Below are positions 1 through 5,296 of a stretch of DNA of 5,296 nt, piece by piece. A program made the position numbers and the translations under genes. The DNA is taken from the NCBI GenBank assembly GCA_965369035.1, contig CBDUPF010000274.1:1-5296 (forward strand). Reading direction: 5' to 3'. Each line of letters begins with the position of its first letter. Positions within the stretch are counted from its first letter, which is position 1. The notes beneath the pieces were generated by a model, which saw nothing but the letters and a program-made list of their open reading frames with translations, was not told the origin of the DNA and ran no database searches. This DNA is from Aliishimia sp965369035. GTDB taxonomy: Bacteria; Pseudomonadota; Alphaproteobacteria; Rhodobacterales; Rhodobacteraceae.

Positions 1-82
1 CGGACTTGAGTGCGGTATCCGAAGCGTTGCCGACCAGCAGGCCGGGAACGTCGGTGATCAGGTTTCGGGGGCCAGGTGTCAT
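1..82 (-). CDS. P1-family peptidase (DmpA / L-aminopeptidase-D-esterase-like), N-terminal fragment
   Basis: Only the first 27 codons are inside the window; the gene continues past the left edge. The visible start reads MTPGPRNLITDVPGLLVG and then N-A-S-D-T-A-L-K-S. The N-L-I-T-D-V-P-G-x-x-V-G-N pattern, followed about ten residues later by L-K-S, is the characteristic opening of the P1 (DmpA/S58-type) peptidases. These are N-terminal-nucleophile aminopeptidases that self-cleave into two chains and release N-terminal residues from peptides, amides, esters or beta-peptides. The nucleophile and self-cleavage site lie outside the window, so activity cannot be judged. The ATG at 82-80 is chosen because the family motif begins just after it; no strong Shine-Dalgarno precedes it (the upstream bases are TGCTGGGTCACAG). 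Its ATG overlaps the TGA of the possible small ORF at 79-183, so translation may depend on coupling. It is too short here to confirm by length. Family assignment rests on motif recall. Confidence 0.78.
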   Translation of the reverse strand, partial: MTPGPRNLITDVPGLLVGNASDTALKS

Positions 83-183
83 CTGTGACCCAGCAGAGCG
101 GCGTGATCCAGCGGAGCGGGCTTGCGCCCGCGCGCCTTTGCTGCGCGCGACGGCGTCGCGCGGGCCGCCTCTGACGCGGTCAT
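79..183 (-). CDS. possible 34-residue small ORF linking SDR and peptidase genes
   Basis: A 34-codon ATG-to-TGA frame fills almost all of the gap between the SDR and the P1 peptidase. Its ATG (183-181) overlaps the SDR stop as ATGA, and its TGA (81-79) overlaps the peptidase start, again as ATGA. The product begins MTASEAARATPSRAAKARGR and ends in K-P-A-P-L-D-H-A-A-L-L-G-H-R. It is rich in Ala and Arg, basic, has no membrane segment or signal peptide, and matches no family I recognise. Two features argue for a gene: the double overlap, and the fact that neighbouring junctions in this operon use the same ATGA device. Against it, codon-position GC content (about 79, 73 and 76 percent for positions 1, 2 and 3 by hand count) lacks the third-position excess of real genes here, and the Shine-Dalgarno is weak. 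It could be a translated linker that carries ribosomes to the peptidase start, a leader peptide, or chance. Confidence 0.35.
   Translation of the reverse strand: MTASEAARATPSRAAKARGRKPAPLDHAALLGHR
85..120. repeat. tandem direct repeat, 2 x 18 bp
   Basis: Bases 85-102 (GTGACCCAGCAGAGCGGC) and 103-120 (GTGATCCAGCGGAGCGGG) match at 15 of 18 positions and abut exactly. The period is a multiple of three, so the repeat keeps the frame of the small ORF, where it gives P-L-D-H then L-L-G-H. It lies directly upstream of the peptidase start on the minus strand and contains the region where a ribosome binding site would sit. It could be a local duplication or a binding site for a regulator; nothing in the sequence decides between these. 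Confidence 0.6.
116..162. other. cluster of three overlapping GC-rich inverted repeats
   Basis: Three perfect inverted repeats overlap here. The first pairs 116-121 with 126-131 (GCGGGC/GCCCGC, loop TTGC). The second pairs 129-135 with 143-149 (CGCGCGC/GCGCGCG, 7-base loop). The third pairs 144-151 with 155-162 (CGCGCGAC/GTCGCGCG, 3-base loop). The first and third can coexist; the second excludes both. None is followed by a T tract on the minus-strand transcript, so this is not a canonical intrinsic terminator. A role in mRNA stability or in gating the downstream peptidase is possible. Alternating CG sequence makes such pairings fairly likely by chance. Confidence 0.5.
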
Positions 184-920
184 ATGCACCGCCCGCCGTC
201 GACTTCCATGGCGACACCGGTGATCATGCTTGCCTCGTCGGAGCAGAGAAAGCAGGCGGCGTTGCCCATGTCTTCGGGGGTGGAAAAACGCCCCAGGGGG
301 ATCGTCGCGAGGAATTTCGCCCGCATCTCCGGCGTATCTTCTCCCATGAAGGTCTTCAGCAGCGGGGTTTCCCCGGCGACCGGGTTGATCGCGTTGACTC
401 GAATGCCGTTCGGGGCGAGCTCCACGGCCATGGTGCGGGTGGCGGTGATCATCCAGCCCTTGGACGCGTTGTACCAGTTGAGCCGCGGCCGGGGCGAGAC
501 GCCCGCGGTGGAGGCGACGTTGAGGATCGCGCCTGCACCCCGGTCCTTGAAATGCGGCACCAGCGCACGCGCGGTGAGGTAGACCGATTTCATGTTGACC
601 CGGAAGACACGGTCGAAATCCTCCTCCGTGACCGTTTCCAGCGCGGCGGGCAGGTGCGTGACGCCTGCGTTGTTGACGAGAATATCGACGTGGCCGAAGC
701 CCGACAGCGCGGCGTCGACCATCGCCTGCACCGATGTGCCGTCGCCCACGTCGACCGTGCAAGCGATGCCGCTCACGTCCGCCGCGACCTTCTCGGCCCC
801 CTCGCCATTGATATCGGCCACCATGACCCGCGCGCCTTCGGCGGCGAACTTGCGAACGATGCCTTCGCCAAACCCCGATGCGCCACCGGTGACTATGGCG
901 GTCTTGTCCTTCAGTCTCAT
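180..920 (-). CDS. SDR-family NAD(P)-dependent oxidoreductase (classical, FabG-like)
   Basis: The product is a 246-residue cytoplasmic enzyme of the classical short-chain dehydrogenase/reductase type, expected to interconvert an alcohol and a ketone or aldehyde using a nicotinamide cofactor. Visible motifs, in order, are the Rossmann glycine motif TGGASGFG at 11-18, an acidic residue ending beta-2 (V-A-D, D36) that favours NAD(H) over NADP(H), D-V at 57-58, NNAG at 83-86, the active-site N109, S137, and Y-N-A-S-K with Y150 and K154. The tetrad Asn-Ser-Tyr-Lys is therefore complete. The substrate-loop segment N-P-V-A-G-E-T-P carries V where many relatives have G, and the C-terminus is D-G-G-R-C-I. 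Length is typical for the family. The ATG at 920 is chosen because the Rossmann strand begins within ten residues of it and AGGGAG (930-925) lies 4 bases upstream; upstream in-frame starts fall deep in the ALDH gene. It follows the ALDH stop by 13 bases, so the two are probably co-transcribed and may act in sequence. Substrate unknown. Confidence 0.95.
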   Translation of the reverse strand: MRLKDKTAIVTGGASGFGEGIVRKFAAEGARVMVADINGEGAEKVAADVSGIACTVDVGDGTSVQAMVDAALSGFGHVDILVNNAGVTHLPAALETVTEEDFDRVFRVNMKSVYLTARALVPHFKDRGAGAILNVASTAGVSPRPRLNWYNASKGWMITATRTMAVELAPNGIRVNAINPVAGETPLLKTFMGEDTPEMRAKFLATIPLGRFSTPEDMGNAACFLCSDEASMITGVAMEVDGGRCI

Positions 921-933
921 CCTGCTCCCTCTC
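921..933 (-). promoter_or_regulatory. ribosome binding site region of the SDR gene
   Basis: The 13-base gap between the ALDH stop and the SDR ATG reads GAGAGGGAGCAGG on the minus strand. It is purine-rich, with an AGGGAG Shine-Dalgarno core at 930-925. This fixes the SDR start at 920 and indicates independent initiation rather than strict stop-start coupling. Confidence 0.75.
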
Positions 934-2376
934 TCAGCCGTGCCGCGCGGCCACGGTCTTGAGCGTCGAGAAGCCATAAAGCGCCTCGAACCCCTTCTCG
1001 CGGCCGTGACCGGATTTGCCGACGCCGCCGAAGGGCAGTTCCACCCCGCCCCCGGCACCGTAGTTGTTGATGAAGACCTGGCCCGAGCGCAACCCGCGGG
1101 CGAGCCGCATCTGGCGGGCGCCGTCGCGGGTCCAGACGGAGGCCACGAGGCCGTAGTCGGTGGAGTTGGCGATTTCCAGCGCCTGCTCTTCGGTATCGAA
1201 GGGGATGACGACCTGCACAGGGCCGAAGATCTCGTCACGGGCGAGGGTGTGATCGGGCGGAACATCGCCGAAGAGCGTGGGCAGGACATAGGCGCCGGAC
1301 TCGGGCGCGTCCGCCATCCGGCCGGTCGCCACGGTCTTCAGATCGGCGCCCTGCGCCAGGAAGCCTTCGACGATCTCCTTCTGACGGTGGGAGATCAGCG
1401 GACCGACCCGCAGGTCGTCGAGCGCCGGGCCGACGGTCAGCTCGGCATAGGCGGCGGCCATGCGGTCCAGAACCGCCCTGTAGACACCGCGCTGCACCAG
1501 GATGCGGGAGGAGGCGGAGCATGTCTGGCCGGCGTTCTGGATGCCCGCGTTGACCAGGAAGGGCAGGGCGTCGTCGAGATCGGCATCGTCGAAGACGAGC
1601 TGCGGCGACTTGCCGCCGAGCTCCAGCGTCACCGGCACGACATTGGCGCCGGCCGCCTGCTGCACCAATGCGCCGGTGCGGACCGACCCGGTGAAGCTGA
1701 TGTGCTGCACGCCCGGATGGCCCGCGAGCGCCGCGCCGGCTTCCGCCCCCAGTCCCGGCACGACATTGAGCGCGCCGGCGGGCAGTCCGGCCTCCCGCGC
1801 GATATGGGCGAAAGCCAGCGCGGTGAGGCAGGCTTCCTCGGCCGGTTTCAGCACGCAGGCATTGCCCATCGCGAGCGCCGCGCCGACCGACCGGCCGATG
1901 ATCTGCATGGGGTAGTTCCAGGGCACGATATGGCCCGTCACCCCGTGCGGTTCGCGCAGCGTGTAGACCGTGTACCCGTCGAGATAGGGGATGGTTTCGC
2001 CCATCACCTTGTCCGCAGCCCCGCCGTAGAATTCCATGTAACGCGCCAGCGCCACCGCGTCGGCCCGGGCCTGGGAAAGCGGCTTGCCCACGTCCAGCGC
2101 CTCCAGATGCGCGAGGTCTTCGACGCGCTCCAGCACCGCTTGGCCGATCCCGGTCAGGATGCGGCCGCGTTCGGTGGCGGTCATGCGGCCCCAGGACCCC
2201 GAAAGGGCCTGGTGCGCGGCCTTCACGGCGGCGTCGATGTCGCTCTTGCCGCCGCGGGTGATCTGCGCCAGCTCGGAGCCGTCGGAGGGGTTGATGAGGG
2301 TCAGCGTCTCCTTCGGCGGAATCCAGTCGGCGCCGATCAGGCAGTGGGAGGTGTCGAACCAGAGGCTGTCAAGCAT
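934..2376 (-). CDS. aldehyde dehydrogenase family protein (betaine-aldehyde-dehydrogenase-like)
   Basis: The product is a 480-residue cytoplasmic aldehyde dehydrogenase that oxidises an aldehyde to a carboxylate with NAD(P)+. All key positions are visible: P-W-N-Y-P at 152-156 with the oxyanion Asn N154; the cofactor-binding K-P-A-E at 177-180; F-T-G-S-V at 228-232; the general base E252 in L-E-L-G-G-K-S-P; the nucleophile C286 in G-Q-T-C-S-A; and E382 in E-I-F-G-P. Glu at 180 corresponds to the residue that contacts the ribose hydroxyls in NAD-preferring ALDHs, so NAD+ is the likelier cofactor (inference). The C-terminal F-I-N-N-Y and P-F-G-G-V-G-K-S-G segments are also intact. Length is normal for the superfamily. 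The start at 2376 is preferred over an in-frame ATG at 2421 because AGGAG (2388-2384) lies 7 bases upstream and the extra 15 residues look unlike any ALDH N-terminus. It overlaps the end of the ATPase gene by 8 bases. General fold resembles betaine or aminoaldehyde dehydrogenases, but substrate cannot be assigned. Confidence 0.95.
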   Translation of the reverse strand: MLDSLWFDTSHCLIGADWIPPKETLTLINPSDGSELAQITRGGKSDIDAAVKAAHQALSGSWGRMTATERGRILTGIGQAVLERVEDLAHLEALDVGKPLSQARADAVALARYMEFYGGAADKVMGETIPYLDGYTVYTLREPHGVTGHIVPWNYPMQIIGRSVGAALAMGNACVLKPAEEACLTALAFAHIAREAGLPAGALNVVPGLGAEAGAALAGHPGVQHISFTGSVRTGALVQQAAGANVVPVTLELGGKSPQLVFDDADLDDALPFLVNAGIQNAGQTCSASSRILVQRGVYRAVLDRMAAAYAELTVGPALDDLRVGPLISHRQKEIVEGFLAQGADLKTVATGRMADAPESGAYVLPTLFGDVPPDHTLARDEIFGPVQVVIPFDTEEQALEIANSTDYGLVASVWTRDGARQMRLARGLRSGQVFINNYGAGGGVELPFGGVGKSGHGREKGFEALYGFSTLKTVAARHG

Positions 2377-3973
2377 GTGCGGGCTCCTGTTCCAGGTCGG
2401 GCAATACTGGTGCTGCGGCAATCAGGGACCGGGTATAGGGGTGCTTGGGGTCGGTGAAAACCGCCTCCGTCGCACCCTGTTCCACGATTTCGCCGGCCTG
2501 CATCACGAGCACGCGATCGGTGACGGAGCGGACGACGGAGAGGTCATGGCTGATGAAGAGATACGTCAGCCCGTAGTCGCGGCAGAGCTGTGCCAGCAGG
2601 TCGAGAACCTGTGCACGCACCGAAACATCGAGCGCGGAGACGGCCTCGTCGAGCAGGATCAGCTCTGGCCGGATGATCAGCGCGCGGGCGATGGCGATGC
2701 GCTGGCGCTGCCCGCCGGAAAACTGGTGTGGGTATTTCCGGGCATCCGAGGGCTCCAGCCCCACCGCCGTCAGCGTCTCGGCCACGAGGTCGTCGCGGGC
2801 CTGGCCGGTGGGCGGATCGGGGAGCAGATGGAAGGGTTCGGTGATCAGCCGGTCGACCCGGTGGCGCGGATTGAAGCTGCCATAGGGGTCCTGGAAGACG
2901 ACCTGCATCTTGCGGCGGGTCTCCAGGTTGGCGGTGTTCCCGGTGAAGACCGGCATCCCGTCGAGCGTGATGGAACCGCTCTGAATGGGCTCGAGGCCCA
3001 GGATCGCCCTCGTCAGGGTGGTTTTTCCGCAGCCTGACTCGCCCACCAGACCCACGCGCTCTCCGCGCTGGATGGTGAAGCTGACGCCCTTCACGGCCCG
3101 GAACCAGCCGGGATCCGCGAAGAGCTTGCGGCGGGGCAGGCGGTAGTCGCGGACGACGTCGCGCACTTCCAGCAGCGGCTGCGGCGCGGGCGGTTCCGGC
3201 AGGTCGACCAGGTGGCGGGAGGCTTCGAACAGCATGCGGGTGTAGGGATGGCGCATGTTGCGCAGGAGGTGCCGCGTGGCGCCGGTTTCCACCACTTCGC
3301 CATGGCGCATGACGACGATCCGGTCGGCCATGTCGGAGACCACGGCGAGGTCGTGGGTGATCATCATCAGACCCATGCCAAAATCCGCCACCAGCCCCTT
3401 TAGCAGGTCGAGAATCTGCGCCTGCGTCGTGACGTCGAGCGCCGTGGTGGGCTCGTCCGCGATCAGCAGGCGCGGGCGCAGCGCGATGGCCATGGCAATG
3501 ACCACACGCTGCCGCTGTCCGCCCGACAGCTCGTGCGGGTAGCGGGACAGCGGGAACCGGTCGGGCGGCAGGCCCACGCGGGCCAGAACCTCCTTTGCCT
3601 GCGCCTCGGCCTGCGGTCTTGGCATCGCGGCGTGAATCAGGATCGTCTCCGTCACCTGCGCGCCGATGGTCTTCACCGGGTTGAGCGCGGTCATCGGTTC
3701 CTGGAACACCATGCCGATGTCGTTGCCGCGCAGCGTGCACATCTGCGCCTCGGACGCTTTCAGCAGGTCGCGGCCGTCGAGCAGAATCTCTCCCTTGGCC
3801 GAAAACCCCTTGGGCAGCAGTTGCATCACGGCAAATGCGGTCATGGATTTGCCCGACCCGCTCTCCCCCGTGATCGCGACGATCTCCCCCTCACCGATGT
3901 CGAGCGACACGGATTTCAGGATCGGGACCTCGTATATGGCCAGGTCGAGATTCCGGATTGCAAGCAGGCTCAT
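2369..3973 (-). CDS. fused Dpp/Opp-type ABC transporter ATPase (DppD-DppF in one chain)
   Basis: The 534-residue protein carries both nucleotide-binding domains of a peptide-type ABC importer and would act at the inner membrane face, driving uptake through the two permeases encoded just upstream. Domain 1 (about 1-260) has Walker A GESGSGKS at 36-43, Q-loop Q91, signature LSGGQ at 149-153, Walker B with D173-E174 and switch H207. Domain 2 (about 265-534) has Walker A GESGCGKT at 311-318, Q361, signature FSGGQ at 418-422, Walker B with D442-E443 (D-E-A-V-S-A-L-D) and H476. Both sites therefore look catalytically complete. Each domain is followed by an H-P-Y-T-R segment (242-246 and 511-515), the hallmark of the oligopeptide/dipeptide transporter C-terminal region. 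Length is close to YejF of E. coli and shorter than GsiA, both known double ATPases of this family. The ATG at 3973 overlaps the stop of the C permease gene as ATGA with only a weak Shine-Dalgarno, so translation is probably coupled. Substrate class (peptide, opine, nickel, glutathione-like) is not determined by the ATPase. Confidence 0.97.
   Translation of the reverse strand: MSLLAIRNLDLAIYEVPILKSVSLDIGEGEIVAITGESGSGKSMTAFAVMQLLPKGFSAKGEILLDGRDLLKASEAQMCTLRGNDIGMVFQEPMTALNPVKTIGAQVTETILIHAAMPRPQAEAQAKEVLARVGLPPDRFPLSRYPHELSGGQRQRVVIAMAIALRPRLLIADEPTTALDVTTQAQILDLLKGLVADFGMGLMMITHDLAVVSDMADRIVVMRHGEVVETGATRHLLRNMRHPYTRMLFEASRHLVDLPEPPAPQPLLEVRDVVRDYRLPRRKLFADPGWFRAVKGVSFTIQRGERVGLVGESGCGKTTLTRAILGLEPIQSGSITLDGMPVFTGNTANLETRRKMQVVFQDPYGSFNPRHRVDRLITEPFHLLPDPPTGQARDDLVAETLTAVGLEPSDARKYPHQFSGGQRQRIAIARALIIRPELILLDEAVSALDVSVRAQVLDLLAQLCRDYGLTYLFISHDLSVVRSVTDRVLVMQAGEIVEQGATEAVFTDPKHPYTRSLIAAAPVLPDLEQEPAHA
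2384..2388 (-). promoter_or_regulatory. Shine-Dalgarno of the ALDH gene
   Basis: AGGAG on the minus strand sits 7 bases before the ATG at 2376-2374, inside the last codons of the ATPase gene. It is the best-formed ribosome binding site in the window and decides the ALDH start. Confidence 0.8.
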
Positions 3974-4785
3974 ATCCGCGCCACCCGCAGTTTCGGATCG
4001 AACCAGTCGCGCATGCCGTCGCCCAGCAGGTTCAGTCCGAGCACCGTGAGGATGATCGCCAGCCCCGGCATCAGCGCCATGTGCGGGGCCAGCGACACCA
4101 GCGTCTGCGCATCGGCAAGCATCCGGCCCCAGCTTGGCGTGGGCGGCTGCGCGCCGAGGCCCACGTAGCTCAGCGCCGCCTCCGCCAGGATTCCGAGGCT
4201 GAACTGGATCGTGCCCTGGACGATCAGCAGGTTCATGATGTTGGGCAGGATATGCTCTGCACTGATCCGCACCGGCCCCTTGCCCGCGACGCGGGCGGCG
4301 AGGATGAACTCCCGTTCCCAGATCGGCAGCGCGGCGCCACGGGCCACGCGGGCAAAGACGGGGATGTTGAAGATACCGATGGCGATGATCGCGTTGACCG
4401 CGCCCGCGCCGAGGATCGCGGTGATCAGGATGGCGATGACGAGGCTGGGAAAGGCGAAGATCAGGTCGTTGGCCCGCATGATGATCTCGTCCGCCCAGCC
4501 GCCCCGGCGCGCCGCCGCCCAGAGCCCGAGCGGAACGCCGAGCCCGATGCCGATGCCCACGGCCACCAGCGCCACCGCGATGGAGGTGCGCGCGCCGACC
4601 ATGATCATGCTGAGAATGTCCCGGCCGAAATGGTCGGTGCCCAGCCAGTGCACCGCGCCTGGCGGCTGCAGCTTGCCGGGAATGTCGAGCGCGGTGTGGT
4701 CAAACGGCGTCCAGACAAAGGACAACGCCGCCGCCAGAAGGAAGAGCGAGGAGAGTGCCGCACCGAGGATCAGGGTGTACCTCAT
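3970..4785 (-). CDS. peptide-type ABC transporter permease, DppC/OppC family
   Basis: This 271-residue integral inner-membrane protein is the C-type permease subunit of a Dpp/Opp importer, pairing with the B subunit encoded immediately upstream. Hydrophobic segments are visible at about 5-25, 68-90, 108-128, 129-145, 185-207 and 235-257. Family signatures are H-W-L-G-T-D-x-x-G-R-D at 46-56, the cytoplasmic EAA loop at about 159-182 (E-F-I-L-A-A-R ending in H-I-L-P-N) that docks on the ATPase, S-Y-V-G-L-G-A-Q-P-P at 206-215 with S-W-G-R-M-L after it, and N-L-L-G-D-G-M-R-D near the end. Length is at the short side of normal (E. coli DppC is 300 residues), reflecting a brief N-terminal tail. The ATG at 4785 is supported by GAGG at 4797-4794, 8 bases upstream, and overlaps the B-subunit stop as ATGA. 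The stop overlaps the ATPase start the same way. Confidence 0.96.
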   Translation of the reverse strand: MRYTLILGAALSSLFLLAAALSFVWTPFDHTALDIPGKLQPPGAVHWLGTDHFGRDILSMIMVGARTSIAVALVAVGIGIGLGVPLGLWAAARRGGWADEIIMRANDLIFAFPSLVIAILITAILGAGAVNAIIAIGIFNIPVFARVARGAALPIWEREFILAARVAGKGPVRISAEHILPNIMNLLIVQGTIQFSLGILAEAALSYVGLGAQPPTPSWGRMLADAQTLVSLAPHMALMPGLAIILTVLGLNLLGDGMRDWFDPKLRVARI

Positions 4786-5296
4786 GTGCGCTGCCTCAAC
4801 CGCGGGTCGACGGCGGCATAAGCGAGATCGACGAGGAAGTTCACCACGATCACGGCAAAGACCAGCAGCATGACCACCGATTCCACCACGATCAGGTCAC
4901 GGGCCGAGATGGACTGGAAGATCAGCCGCCCGAGACCGGGCAGGTAGAACACCTGCTCGATGATGATCCCGCCCGCGATCAGGAAGGCGAATTGCAGCCC
5001 GAGGATGGTCAGAACCGGGATCAGTGCGTTGCGCAGCCCGTGCCGCCAGAGCGCCTGCCGCTCGGTCAGCCCCTTGGCCCGTGCGGTGCGCATGTAATCC
5101 TCTCCCAGCACGTCAAGTAGCGCCGAGCGCATGACCCGCGCGAGGATCGCCGCTTGCGGCAATGCCAGCGCCACCGCCGGCAGGGTCAGCGACCGCAGCC
5201 CGGCCAGCAGCCCCGTGTCCCAGCCCGCAAAGCCGCCCGCGGAAAACCAGCCGAGGTTGATGGCACAGATCAGAACCAGCATCATCGCGAACCAGA
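4782..5296 (-). CDS. peptide-type ABC transporter permease, DppB/OppB family, C-terminal part
   Basis: The reading frame is open to the right edge, so the N-terminal part is missing; 170 residues are visible, roughly the last half of a protein usually 305 to 340 long. It is the B-type permease of the Dpp/Opp family, forming the membrane channel with the C subunit. The first visible residues are W-F-A-M-M-L-V, in the middle of a membrane segment. Family landmarks, counted from the first complete visible codon, are the N-L-G-W-F-S-A-G-G segment at 13-21, typical of the loop after this helix; the EAA cytoplasmic loop at about 65-93 (E-D-Y-M-R-T-A-R-A-K-G-L, then R-N-A-L-I-P); G-G-x-I-I-I-E-Q-V-F-Y-L-P-G-L-G-R at about 107-123; and the ending D-L-A-Y-A-A-V-D-P-R-L-R. 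Hydrophobic helices lie at about 36-55, 94-112 and 133-157. The methionine inside the first helix is not a plausible start. The gene overlaps the C-permease gene by 4 bases, and the binding-protein gene is expected further upstream, outside the window. Confidence 0.96.
   Translation of the reverse strand, partial: WFAMMLVLICAINLGWFSAGGFAGWDTGLLAGLRSLTLPAVALALPQAAILARVMRSALLDVLGEDYMRTARAKGLTERQALWRHGLRNALIPVLTILGLQFAFLIAGGIIIEQVFYLPGLGRLIFQSISARDLIVVESVVMLLVFAVIVVNFLVDLAYAAVDPRLRQRT

Noticed and set aside
116..162. Intrinsic terminator after the SDR gene
   Set aside because: The GC-rich stems are not followed by a run of T on the minus-strand transcript, and the peptidase gene continues on the same strand.
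79..762. Minus-strand open frame of 227 codons overlapping most of the SDR gene
   Set aside because: Its bulk is an Arg/Gly/His-rich out-of-frame reading of the SDR. Only its last 34 codons, beyond the SDR stop, were kept as a possible small ORF.
180..1289. Longer SDR with an N-terminal extension from an ATG at 1289
   Set aside because: The extra 123 residues are an out-of-frame reading of the ALDH gene. The Rossmann fold starts right after the ATG at 920, which has its own ribosome binding site.
934..2421. ALDH starting at the upstream ATG at 2421
   Set aside because: It would overlap the ATPase gene by 53 bases and add 15 residues unlike ALDH N-termini. The ATG at 2376 has AGGAG at ideal spacing.
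592..2457. Long plus-strand open frame of 621 codons antisense to the ALDH and SDR genes
   Set aside because: It mirrors the ALDH and SDR coding strand, whose motifs are complete. Long antisense frames are expected in GC-rich genes, and the translation has low-complexity composition with no recognisable domain.
3958..4821. Plus-strand open frame of 287 codons antisense to the C permease
   Set aside because: The translation is rich in Asp, Arg, His and Gln, as is usual for the complement of membrane-protein codons. It has no domain and no Shine-Dalgarno, and the permease on the other strand is unambiguous.

Overview
The window is a compact, entirely minus-strand operon segment from a GC-rich bacterium. 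Base composition, the codon preference for G or C at third positions and the style of the proteins fit an alphaproteobacterium, perhaps a Rhodobacteraceae- or Rhizobiales-like organism; this is inference, since no RNA gene or phylogenetic marker is present. No mobile element, tRNA, rRNA or CRISPR array is visible.

In transcription order (right to left) the window holds: the 3' part of a Dpp/Opp-type ABC permease (B subunit, 5296 to 4782); a second permease (C subunit, 4785 to 3970); a single-chain double ATPase (D and F fused, 3973 to 2369); an NAD(P)-dependent aldehyde dehydrogenase (2376 to 934); a classical short-chain dehydrogenase/reductase (920 to 180); a possible 34-residue small ORF (183 to 79); and the first 27 codons of a P1-family (DmpA/L-aminopeptidase-D-esterase-like) peptidase (82 to 1, running off the left edge). 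B/C and C/DF overlap by 4 bases as ATGA, DF/ALDH overlap by 8 bases, and ALDH/SDR are 13 bases apart. The small ORF would bridge the only real gap (97 bases between SDR and peptidase) with an ATGA overlap at each end.

Together the genes suggest an uptake-and-catabolism unit. A peptide-type ABC importer brings in a peptide-like or amide-linked compound. A P1 peptidase could hydrolyse it, and the SDR and aldehyde dehydrogenase could carry out alcohol/ketone and aldehyde oxidation steps. The substrate cannot be read from the sequence. The periplasmic binding protein and any regulator would lie outside the window, most likely to the right for the binding protein.

The least ordinary stretch is 79 to 183, between SDR and peptidase. 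It combines the doubly coupled small ORF, a tandem 18-base repeat and three GC-rich inverted repeats, of which the middle one is incompatible with the outer two.
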